Assembly (NCBI GenBank): GCA_905214725.1
Contig: CAJMNH010000005.1
Span: 129,543 to 193,542 of the forward strand
Direction of reading: 5' to 3'
Origin: an uncultured bacterium
Lineage (GTDB): Bacteria; Bacteroidota; Bacteroidia; Bacteroidales; Rikenellaceae
DNA length: 64,000 nucleotides
A program made the position numbers and the translations under genes. Of this stretch, positions 8,349-15,837 are shown one piece after another. The notes under the pieces were generated by a model, which was not told the DNA's origin, made no database searches, and worked only from the letters and a program-made list of their open reading frames with translations. Every line of letters begins with the position of its first letter. Position 1 is the first letter of the stretch.

Positions 8349-9821
8349 TTACATCGGCATATCGGGCAGCTTCCAGCCCTCGCGGTAGTTGTGCTTGATA
8401 AGCTCCTGCGCAAACTCGTTGGCGTTGACCGGATCGGTCCACGTCTTCTTGAAGGTGGGGTGTCCGTCCTTGATGCTGAAACCGTCCCGAATAACCGTTT
8501 TGATCGTAGCGTCGTCGGGAATGTTCGTGAAACGCATCTTCGCGCCGTCCCAATGCAGCTCCTGATTGAGACCTTGCAGGCGCACGGCCAGCACGCCCAT
8601 AACGACCATCTCGTTGAACGGCCCTGCCTCGCTGAAATCCGACATCGACGGCGTACGGTCGTCGGCGTCCTCCTTGCAGGCGCGCACCCAGTCCATCTGA
8701 TGCGTCTCCTTCACCTCGCGCATTACCGGCGGGCACTTGGGTTCGCGTCCCGACACCAGATAAGGCTCGGCGCCGTAGCATCCGCAGATGAGCGTATCCT
8801 TCGTACCGTGGAAGATCACGCCGCCGCCCTTGACGTTCAGGTTCTTGCCCGCGGGAAGTCCCTCGGGACGCATCGGCATCAGACCGCCGTCGTACCAGTA
8901 TACCTCCACCTCGGGCATGGCGACCTTCGGCATGTTGTCGCGCGCCGGAAAGACGAATTTCACGGTCTGCGCCATCGGGCACGATTCGGTGAGCAGCAGC
9001 GTCGAACTGCCCTGCACCTTGGTCGGATAACCCAATTTCAGCCCTTTGAAAACGGGATGCAGGATGTGGCAGGCCATATCGCCCAAAGCGCCCGTACCGA
9101 AATCCCACCAGCCGCGGAAATTCCACGGGGTATAGATCGAATTGTAGGGACGCATCGGCGCCGGTCCGATGAAAGCGTCCCAGTTCAGCGTCTTGGGAAC
9201 GCGCTCGTCGTTCTCGGGACGCATCAGCCCCTGCGGCCAGATCGGACGGTCGGTAAAGGCCTCGACCTTCGTCACCTCGCCGATCTCGCCGTTCCAGATC
9301 CATTCGCAGATCCGGCGAACGCCTTCGTCCGACGCGCCTTGGTTGCCCATCTGCGTCGCCACCTTGTATTTGTCCGCCAGCTTGGTCAGCAGACGCGACT
9401 CGTAAACCGTATGCGTCAGCGGTTTCTCGCAGTAGACGTGTTTGCCGGCCGTCATCGCGTCGGCCGCGATGATCGCATGGGTATGGTCGGCCGTAGCGAC
9501 CATTACCGCGTCGGCCGATTTGAGCATCTCGTCGAACATGCGGCGGTAATCGTTGTAGCGTTTGGCCGCGGGATAACGCTGAAAGACGTGATCGGCATAT
9601 TTCCAATCGACGTCGCACAGGCCGATGATGTTCTGACTCTCCAGTTTCTTCAATACCGAAGCGCCGCGTCCGCCGACGCCGACGCCCAGAATATTGAGTT
9701 TGTCGCTGGGCGCCGTATGCCCGAATTTCTTACCCAAAACCGTACCGGGCACGACCGCCAGACCGATCGCTGCGGTAGCTCCCTTTTTCAGGAAACTCCT
9801 TCTCGACATTTCTTTTGCCAT
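8349..9821 (-). CDS. Tat-exported Gfo/Idh/MocA-family oxidoreductase
   Basis: This 490-aa NAD(P)-dependent dehydrogenase family protein carries a clear twin-arginine signal (SRRSFLKKG at residues 6-14, then an A/G/V-rich stretch ending near VPGTVLG). It should therefore be folded with its cofactor and exported by the Tat genes on either side. The Rossmann motif GVGVGGRG begins near residue 46, and the catalytic-type motif CEKPL lies near 133. A long C-terminal GFO_IDH_MocA domain with WWDFGTGALGDMACH follows. It probably oxidises or reduces C3 of a glucoside, feeding the DUF1080 protein encoded next. ATG at 9821 is chosen because it includes the Tat signal. An internal methionine at residue 5 is also possible. 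Confidence 0.94.
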   Translation of the reverse strand: MAKEMSRRSFLKKGATAAIGLAVVPGTVLGKKFGHTAPSDKLNILGVGVGGRGASVLKKLESQNIIGLCDVDWKYADHVFQRYPAAKRYNDYRRMFDEMLKSADAVMVATADHTHAIIAADAMTAGKHVYCEKPLTHTVYESRLLTKLADKYKVATQMGNQGASDEGVRRICEWIWNGEIGEVTKVEAFTDRPIWPQGLMRPENDERVPKTLNWDAFIGPAPMRPYNSIYTPWNFRGWWDFGTGALGDMACHILHPVFKGLKLGYPTKVQGSSTLLLTESCPMAQTVKFVFPARDNMPKVAMPEVEVYWYDGGLMPMRPEGLPAGKNLNVKGGGVIFHGTKDTLICGCYGAEPYLVSGREPKCPPVMREVKETHQMDWVRACKEDADDRTPSMSDFSEAGPFNEMVVMGVLAVRLQGLNQELHWDGAKMRFTNIPDDATIKTVIRDGFSIKDGHPTFKKTWTDPVNANEFAQELIKHNYREGWKLPDMPM

Positions 9822-9926
9822 CGTTTCAAGATTTATTTAAGGTTAGTATTAAGTTGCATTTATTCTCGCCTCCGGCACGCGGCATCCCGCTGAAAGCCTT
9901 CGATCCCGCCGCCTGCGAAAACGCGC

Positions 9927-10121
9927 TTATTTCTGCTCCTGATCGGGATTCTCGATCTCCTTCTCGATGTTGTTCATCCCCTCCTTGAAGCTTCGGATGC
10001 CTTTTCCCAGCCCCTTCATCAATTCCGGTATCTTCTTGCCGCCGAAGAGCAGCAGGACCACGAACGCGATGACGAGAATTTCGCCTGCGCCCAAATTTCC
10101 GATAAACAATAGTTGATTCAT
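9927..10121 (-). CDS. tatA: Twin-arginine translocase subunit TatA/TatE
   Basis: This 64-aa protein has one N-terminal membrane segment (residues about 10-26), the conserved hinge LLFGGKKIPEL, an amphipathic helix (MKGLGKGIRSFKEG) and a short acidic tail. These are the standard features of TatA, which oligomerises to form the protein-conducting element of the Tat system. It lies 42 bases after the first oxidoreductase gene and 105 bases before the gene for a Tat-signal protein, in the same operon as tatC. Confidence 0.95.
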   Translation of the reverse strand: MNQLLFIGNLGAGEILVIAFVVLLLFGGKKIPELMKGLGKGIRSFKEGMNNIEKEIENPDQEQK

Positions 10122-10163
10122 AAGTTAAGTTTTAAAGGTTTATTAAGGTCTCTCCCGCACTCT

Positions 10164-11237
10164 TTATGCGCGTTTGCGCAACAATCCGTAACCATTCTGC
10201 ATCGTTCGCCGGCGCGCCCGGATCTGCTGCAACGTCTGCTGATCCCCGATGGCCGGCAGATCGTGCGTCTGTGCATCCCGAATGAATTTCCATGCATACT
10301 CCGAAGCGACCGCCGCATCGCGGAAACGGGGAAGAGCGTCGCAGCGCCGTCCCGATTCGATCGACCGCGCGAAAAGGTCGCACAGCACGTCGATGTTTTT
10401 CCCTCCGTAGGGACGTTCGATGCGATGCGTCTCGCTCACGCCGTGCAGTTCGACCACCGCCGTCTTGAAATCGTGGGTCATCCTTGCGATCCCCTTCGTC
10501 CCGATAATGTCCACGTAGGAGTTGTGCGTCTGTTTTTCGGCCAGTTGTCCATATACGTGCCCTTGGGTGATGTCGAACACAACGCCGTTGTCGAACGTCC
10601 CGTGGCACTGGAGCCACCACGGATCCTTGTAATTCCACATGCGAACGGCCTGCGCGTTCCACGTCTTGAATTCGGACTCCGCATACCAGCGCGCGATATC
10701 CACGTAGTGCATTCCGCAGTCATGGAACGACGGACCTTCGAATTCATGCCCTTCGCCGGGCGCCAGTCCGGGCGTCAGGTGGCAGACGCGAATGATCGCC
10801 AACTCCCCGATCTGGCCCGACGAGATGAACTCCTTGATCGTATTGTGATACCATGAATTGCGCAGATAAAGATTGACCGTAGAGAACAACGGCGCATTCT
10901 CCGCCAGCGTTACCGCCCGCCACTCCCGTTCCACACAGTCGGCGATGGGTTTCTCCGCGATGATGTGCTTGCCGCTGGCCACGGCCTTCTCGATCTGCGA
11001 CAGACGGGAATCGGCCAAAGCGAAGAGACCGACGACTTCGATTTCGGGATCGTCGAAGATCTCCTGTTCATCGGTTATGACTTTCGAACGAGGCGACAGC
11101 TTTCGGGCTTCTTCCCGCGATTCGGGAGACAAGTCGCAGATATAAACAACATCCCATTTCCCGCTTTTCTGCATCTGTTCGAGATAAAACCCGCCCATTC
11201 TGCCAAAGCCGATCATACCGATTTTTATAGGACTCAT
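10164..11237 (-). CDS. Cytoplasmic Gfo/Idh/MocA-family oxidoreductase
   Basis: This 357-aa NAD(P)-dependent oxidoreductase lacks any signal peptide, unlike its operon partner. The start MSPIKIGMIGFGRMGG at 11237 places the GFGRMG nucleotide-binding loop at about residues 10-15; the longer open frame to 11327 overlaps the promoter and is rejected. AEKPIADC near 95 is the conserved catalytic-lysine motif, and HDCGMHYVDIARW near 180 is typical of the C-terminal domain. It is the first gene of the Tat / DUF1080 operon. A plausible role is re-reduction or further conversion of an imported keto-sugar in the cytoplasm, the counterpart of the exported enzyme. That role is inferred from the gene order. 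Confidence 0.92.
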   Translation of the reverse strand: MSPIKIGMIGFGRMGGFYLEQMQKSGKWDVVYICDLSPESREEARKLSPRSKVITDEQEIFDDPEIEVVGLFALADSRLSQIEKAVASGKHIIAEKPIADCVEREWRAVTLAENAPLFSTVNLYLRNSWYHNTIKEFISSGQIGELAIIRVCHLTPGLAPGEGHEFEGPSFHDCGMHYVDIARWYAESEFKTWNAQAVRMWNYKDPWWLQCHGTFDNGVVFDITQGHVYGQLAEKQTHNSYVDIIGTKGIARMTHDFKTAVVELHGVSETHRIERPYGGKNIDVLCDLFARSIESGRRCDALPRFRDAAVASEYAWKFIRDAQTHDLPAIGDQQTLQQIRARRRTMQNGYGLLRKRA

Positions 11238-11324
11238 TTTTGTTTTATTGATAATATAATTAGGTGTATATGTGTCAACGCATTTTTTCGGAACGGCTAA
11301 TTCCCAAGGTCTCTGCTTATTGTA

Positions 11325-11355
11325 CAAAATTAAGCTAATTTTATAAGATAAACAA
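11325..11355 (-). promoter_or_regulatory. Promoter of the Tat / 3-keto-sugar operon
   Basis: On the minus strand TTG (11355-11353), a 20-base spacer and TAATTTTG (11332-11325) match the Bacteroidetes -33/-7 promoter. The predicted start near 11318 leaves an 80-base leader before the first gene. Confidence 0.65.
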
Positions 11356-12104
11356 GCGTTTGAAAAGCCAACTTTTAAATATAGCGGACAAGAATACGTT
11401 AATCTCTTATTTGCAAATAATTAAGTATATATAAACCTCAAATAAATATAGCGCCATCAGGTGGATTCATTCCTTGTATCCGCGATCGGAAATGCAATTT
11501 ACACGCTGTTTCGGAGCAAGGAACGCGCCCTGCTCGGAGACTTCGCAATGCCGGAAAGAACGGTCGGAATGCATCGAAACTCCCCGCCGTTTTTCATCTC
11601 CGCACAGTTCTCCGCTTCCGCCCGACGAAACGCCGCGGCGCGCCGATCCTCCGGCGCTTCGGCGCAAAGGGTCGCAGCGATCTCCGCTCCCGCTCTCTAC
11701 TCCTCGCGCGCTCGGATCGTCCGCAACGGCGATTTCACAGCCTCCGCACCTTTCATCCGCATCGCTCCGTTCGGCCGCCGGCAGGGGAAATCCGCCGACG
11801 TTGCAAGCATCGCCTGCCTGCACGATCCGAATATCCGCTCTACAAAACGAGACGGAACAACCGACCTGCGCAAAAAGGTCGGCTCAAACCTTTGCGCAAC
11901 AAAATCTCGAACGGATTTCACTCATCGAAAACCGTAAAATTCAGTTTTTTTGGCTCCGCTTACCCCTGTTTTATTTTTAAATTTTATTATTAACTATAAA
12001 CGGTCGACCGATTATAACCCGCTGATCTTAATAAAAATAACCTGCAAAATCATTTTTGTAAAAAATTTAATTTAACTTAAAATCGAAAAATATATTTTTT
12101 TTAA
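11356..12104. other. Long intergenic region, no gene supported
   Basis: About 750 bases separate the divergent Tat operon and PUL 1. The flanks are AT-rich (11340-11460 and 11940-12110), as expected for regulatory DNA. The middle (11461-11937) is GC-rich and open in several frames, but the predicted peptides have low-complexity Arg/Ser/Ala composition and no recognisable domain. I see no RNA gene or repeat. Confidence 0.5.
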
Positions 12105-12135
12105 TTGTGAAATTTATATCGAATTTTTATATTTG
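12105..12135 (+). promoter_or_regulatory. Promoter of PUL 1
   Basis: TTG (12105-12107), a 20-base spacer and TATATTTG (12128-12135) form a strong Bacteroidetes promoter. The -7 box runs directly into the palindrome described next. Confidence 0.75.
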
Positions 12136-12153
12136 CACAAACGTTTGCGCAAA
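12132..12153. promoter_or_regulatory. LacI-type operator palindrome over the PUL 1 promoter
   Basis: The sequence TTGCACAAACGTTTGCGCAA (12133-12152) is an inverted repeat with a central CG and one mismatched pair out of ten; one further pair extends it to 12132 and 12153. The same site, perfectly symmetric, overlaps the promoter at 44796-44826. A CG-centred AAACGTTT core is typical of LacI-family operators. Its position over the -7 box and start site suggests repression. No LacI-type gene is in the window. Confidence 0.75.
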
Positions 12154-12235
12154 CAGAAAAAAGACCTTTTCAACCAGTATCGGCAGAGACCCGCCGAAAG
12201 CCATGCCGAACAAGGAAAACAAAAAATCGACGATT

Positions 12236-14311
12236 ATGAAGAAAAATTACAACGTTGTAAGACCGATCGTTCACCTCTTGGGAGTTTTCGCGCTGCTCCT
12301 GTCGACCTCCGCAACCTGCCTCTGTTGCAGTTCCGACCCCGTAACGCCGGATGATCCCACCGAAGAGGGGGGGGGAAATCCAGAGCCTGAAAAACCCGAC
12401 AAACTCCCCGACATCACGGCCTACAAGCTACCGGATGCCGTGGAGATGGGCTTTAACGACACCTTCCTGCTCCCCTGCAGCGGCATCGGTACCGACGATT
12501 ACCTGCAACTGACTTCGCGCGGCGACGCCTCGGAAACCTACAAACTGCCGGTAACGGACATCGACGAAAAGCTGGGAGCGACGCTCAAAACGCCTGCCGG
12601 TCTCATCGGGGGCATGTACGGTCTCACCTTTAATAAAAGCGGAAAAACCGTCGATCTGGGCGCCGCGTTCGTCGACGTGGTCGACCGCAGCGAGGTTCCG
12701 CAGGTGCCCGGCAGCACCGTCTACGGCCGCGTCATCGACAACGCGGGCAATCCGATCGCGGGCGTTTCGGTCTCGGACGGCGTCTTCGTGACCGCGACCG
12801 ACGAACACGGCCGCTACTATCTTTCGTCGCTCAAACAGCGGGGTTACGTCTTCATCACCGTCCCCGGCGGATACCGCGCGGCGGTCAACCGCACCATTCC
12901 CCAATTCTTCCGGCGGCTGAAAGGTTCCGCCTCGACCTACGAACAGTGCAGTTTCGTGCTGGCGCCCGAAGCCAACACGCGCCACCGGATGATCGTCTTC
13001 ACCGACACCCACATGGCCAACCGCACCGACGACGTCCATCAGTTCGAAAACGGCTTCAAGGCCGATCTCAAAAAACAGATCGCACAGGCGAAAGCCGACG
13101 GCGTCAAGCTCTATGCGATAAGCCTCGGCGACTTGACGTGGGACGAATACTGGTATTCGAACAGCTATCTCCCCTCCAACTATTACCAGCAGATGGCCGA
13201 TCTGGACATCCCTGTTTACAATATTCCGGGCAACCACGACAACGATCCCTACGTCGCCGACGATTTCAAATCGGAGAACCCTTGGCGCGAAACGTTCGGG
13301 CCGACCTACTACTCGTTCGACATCGGCGACATCCACTATATCCAGCTGGACGACACGCAGTTCGTCAACACGGGCGGCGCGCAGGGGACGATCGGAAACC
13401 TGAGCTACACGCAGGGCCTCACGGCGGATCAGCTCAAATGGCTCGAAGCCGACCTGAAACGGGTGCCGGAGGGGAAAACGGTCTTCGTCGGCATGCACAT
13501 CCAGTTCACGGGCCGCTACCGCATCGCCAACGGCGAGCTCTCGTGGAGCTACTATATGCCGGCGGATTGCCGCACGAAGATGCAGGCTCTGCTGGCTCCC
13601 TACGACGTTCATTTCGTAACGGGCCACACCCATATCAAATACACCAATTTCCTCGGCGACCGGATGATGGAACACAACATCGCCGCCGTCTGCGCGTCGT
13701 GGTGGTGGACGGGTAAATACACCAACAACCGCTGCCACATGTGCCGCGACGGAGCTCCGGGCGGCTACGAAGTGTTCGAAATCGGCCAAAGCGGCGCAGA
13801 CGGCCTGACGTGGCGCTACCAGTCCATCGGCAAGGCGGCCGACTACCAGCTGCGCGCCTACGACCTGAACAACTGTCTCATCACGCGCGACAAATATTGT
13901 CCGAACATCAAAAACAACTTCGGAAAGGTGACCGCCGAGTTCTTCTCGCAGTACGCCAACGGCTACGACAAGCCGCGAACGGACAACGCCGTGCTCATCA
14001 ACGTCTTCAACTGGAACGAAAAATGGAAAGTGGAGGTACACGAAGTCGAAACCGGCAAAGACCTCACGGTCACGCAGGTCGACACCTACGATCCGCTGCA
14101 CACGATCCACTTCAACATGAACCGCATGAACACGAATTCGACGTCGATGACCTTCCCTGCGCTGCTGACTTCGCACATGTTCGAAGTCGTCTGCTCCTCG
14201 CCGACGACCACGCTGGAGATCACCGCCACCGACGATTTCGGGCGGAAGTACACCGAAACAATGCAGCGTCCGCGCGAACTCTACGACATGTCGAAATCCT
14301 CGCAATGGTAG
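12236..14311 (+). CDS. Calcineurin-like phosphoesterase lipoprotein, first gene of PUL 1
   Basis: This 691-aa exported metallophosphoesterase has a signal peptide with a cysteine-rich lipobox region near residues 30-32 (SATCLCC) and an acidic/proline linker. A regulatory-like N-terminal domain (about 155-225, GRVIDNAGNPIAGVSVSDG) is followed by a calcineurin-type catalytic domain and a C-terminal beta domain. Metal-ligand motifs are complete: D257-T-H259, G298-D299, G332-N-H-D335, H421 and G463-H-T-H466. The order matches the MetallophosN, Metallophos, MetallophosC families found in Bacteroides. It likely releases phosphate from a surface or periplasmic phosphoester, for uptake by the SusCD pair downstream. 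MKKNYNVV at 12236 is chosen as start because it begins the signal peptide. A G9 run encodes G45-G47. Confidence 0.93.
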   Translation: MKKNYNVVRPIVHLLGVFALLLSTSATCLCCSSDPVTPDDPTEEGGGNPEPEKPDKLPDITAYKLPDAVEMGFNDTFLLPCSGIGTDDYLQLTSRGDASETYKLPVTDIDEKLGATLKTPAGLIGGMYGLTFNKSGKTVDLGAAFVDVVDRSEVPQVPGSTVYGRVIDNAGNPIAGVSVSDGVFVTATDEHGRYYLSSLKQRGYVFITVPGGYRAAVNRTIPQFFRRLKGSASTYEQCSFVLAPEANTRHRMIVFTDTHMANRTDDVHQFENGFKADLKKQIAQAKADGVKLYAISLGDLTWDEYWYSNSYLPSNYYQQMADLDIPVYNIPGNHDNDPYVADDFKSENPWRETFGPTYYSFDIGDIHYIQLDDTQFVNTGGAQGTIGNLSYTQGLTADQLKWLEADLKRVPEGKTVFVGMHIQFTGRYRIANGELSWSYYMPADCRTKMQALLAPYDVHFVTGHTHIKYTNFLGDRMMEHNIAAVCASWWWTGKYTNNRCHMCRDGAPGGYEVFEIGQSGADGLTWRYQSIGKAADYQLRAYDLNNCLITRDKYCPNIKNNFGKVTAEFFSQYANGYDKPRTDNAVLINVFNWNEKWKVEVHEVETGKDLTVTQVDTYDPLHTIHFNMNRMNTNSTSMTFPALLTSHMFEVVCSSPTTTLEITATDDFGRKYTETMQRPRELYDMSKSSQW
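12367..12375. repeat. G9 homopolymer just after the lipobox of the phosphoesterase gene
   Basis: Nine G end codon 44 and form codons 45-47 (Gly-Gly-Gly) in the linker. The gene is in frame at nine. With ten G the frame stops six codons later (TGA); with eight G it also meets a TGA, farther downstream. Confidence 0.9.
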
Positions 14312-14435
14312 CGATCTTCGGTCCGGCGGGAACGGAGAACGGGGGAAGACTCCGCTCCCGCCGGCCGTGATCCTGCACGACGCGGATCGCAGCAAGACCC
14401 GACATACATCTTATTTAACCTAAATTTATCTCATT

Positions 14436-15815
14436 ATGAAAAAACTACTGACTATGCTTGCAATCGCATGCGCGGCCTTCGTGTCCTGCGATTCGGATGG
14501 GGGCGACCTGAACCGCACGCCCATCTTCAAGGTCGTCGGTCCCAACGGCTCCGATCCATCGCAGGAGATCTCGATCGACGGCAAGAGCCAAGAGGTCGCC
14601 TTCACCGTGCTGGCAACGGGCGACTGGACGGCCGACATCGCGGGCGCCGAAGGCTTTGCGCTTTCGGACAAAACCGGCGTTAAGGGCAACACCCCCGTGA
14701 CCGTCGTGGCCGCCCGCAACCTCAGCGGCGCCACCCGCTCGGCCACCGTGTCGTTTTACTTCGACAACGAGGAGCGCTACGCCTACGTCATCTCGCAGAT
14801 CGAGGAGCAGCCCTATCTCGACATCGCCCCCACGACGATTCCCATCGTCGGCGACCGCACGGAATTCACCGTCGCCGTCTCGACCAACCAGACTTCGTGG
14901 AAGGTCGAGATCGACAGCCCCGACGGCGACGGCTGGCTCACCCAGCAGTCAAAGGAGACCGCATCGGTCACCTTCGTCGCCGCTGAGAACACGACGGGCA
15001 AGGAACGCACCGCCACGCTCAAATTCGTCTCGGAACTTCATCCCGAAGTCTTCAACTACGCCTCCGTCACACAGGGTTACGTGGTTCCGGCCCCGACGGC
15101 CGACCTGCTCGACGTAGTCTTCGCCGAGGACGGCAGCGCGAAGGACATCTCGGCCATGAACATGACCGTCGAACTGCTTCCTGACGAGACCCTTTCGACC
15201 ATCTTCCTCGAAAAGTACGACCGCTACGCCGCGCGCTTCTCGCGCGAACCGAGCGGCCCCTCGGCAGTGCTGGAAAGCGGCTTCTACAAGGTGGAATACA
15301 ACGACAACACGGCCTTCAAGAGCAAAATCGAGGACGGTTATACGATGGAGGTGCTTCTGCGCCGTTACGACGATCCTAAAAATATGCAGATCAAACCTTT
15401 CGCATCTACCGAAGCCGGCGGCGCAAGCATCTGCTTCTGGGCGGATGCCACAAACCAGATCGTCATGGAGACCGGTACGAAAAACGCCACGGGCGGCAAC
15501 ACTTGGAAACAGTGTAAGACGGGCGTCACCCCGTTGAAGGATGTCTATTACCACATCGTAGCCGTCTGGAACAAGACGGATGGCACGCAGAAAGTCTACA
15601 TCGACGGCGAACTGAAAGCAACCAACAATTCGGCCGGAGGCGAATTCCGCCACATGAACACCAACGTCAACAAGCGCTGGTTCGGCATCGGCGCCGACCC
15701 CAACCCTAACGACAAGGGACAGATTTCGTTCAACGGCGAAGTGGTCATCGCACGCATCTACGACGATCCGATCAACGCCGATCAGGTCTACGCCCTCTGG
15801 AAACTCGTGAAGTAA
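14436..15815 (+). CDS. BACON and LamG/concanavalin-like domain lipoprotein (putative surface glycan-binding protein)
   Basis: This 459-aa lipoprotein has a short signal peptide and lipobox AAFVSC (Cys at 18) followed by DSDGGD, an acidic sequence typical of surface-exposed Bacteroidetes lipoproteins. One or two BACON-like domains (about 25-115 and 118-215, with YLDIAPTTIPIVGDRTEF) lead to a C-terminal concanavalin A/LamG-like domain (about 225-459, with YTMEVLLRRYDD, ISFNGEVVIARIYDDP and AEQVYALWK-type ending). Such proteins bind glycans or tether enzymes. It sits between the phosphoesterase (124 bases upstream) and the SusC gene (22 bases downstream), so it is probably the surface binding component of PUL 1. 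Confidence 0.85.
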   Translation: MKKLLTMLAIACAAFVSCDSDGGDLNRTPIFKVVGPNGSDPSQEISIDGKSQEVAFTVLATGDWTADIAGAEGFALSDKTGVKGNTPVTVVAARNLSGATRSATVSFYFDNEERYAYVISQIEEQPYLDIAPTTIPIVGDRTEFTVAVSTNQTSWKVEIDSPDGDGWLTQQSKETASVTFVAAENTTGKERTATLKFVSELHPEVFNYASVTQGYVVPAPTADLLDVVFAEDGSAKDISAMNMTVELLPDETLSTIFLEKYDRYAARFSREPSGPSAVLESGFYKVEYNDNTAFKSKIEDGYTMEVLLRRYDDPKNMQIKPFASTEAGGASICFWADATNQIVMETGTKNATGGNTWKQCKTGVTPLKDVYYHIVAVWNKTDGTQKVYIDGELKATNNSAGGEFRHMNTNVNKRWFGIGADPNPNDKGQISFNGEVVIARIYDDPINADQVYALWKLVK

Positions 15816-15837
15816 CAACTCTAACACCAACGCGATT

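Noticed and set aside
11461..11937. Open frames of up to 168 codons in the intergenic region before PUL 1
   Set aside because: The peptides have no recognisable domain, show Ser/Arg/Ala bias and have no promoter or conserved start.
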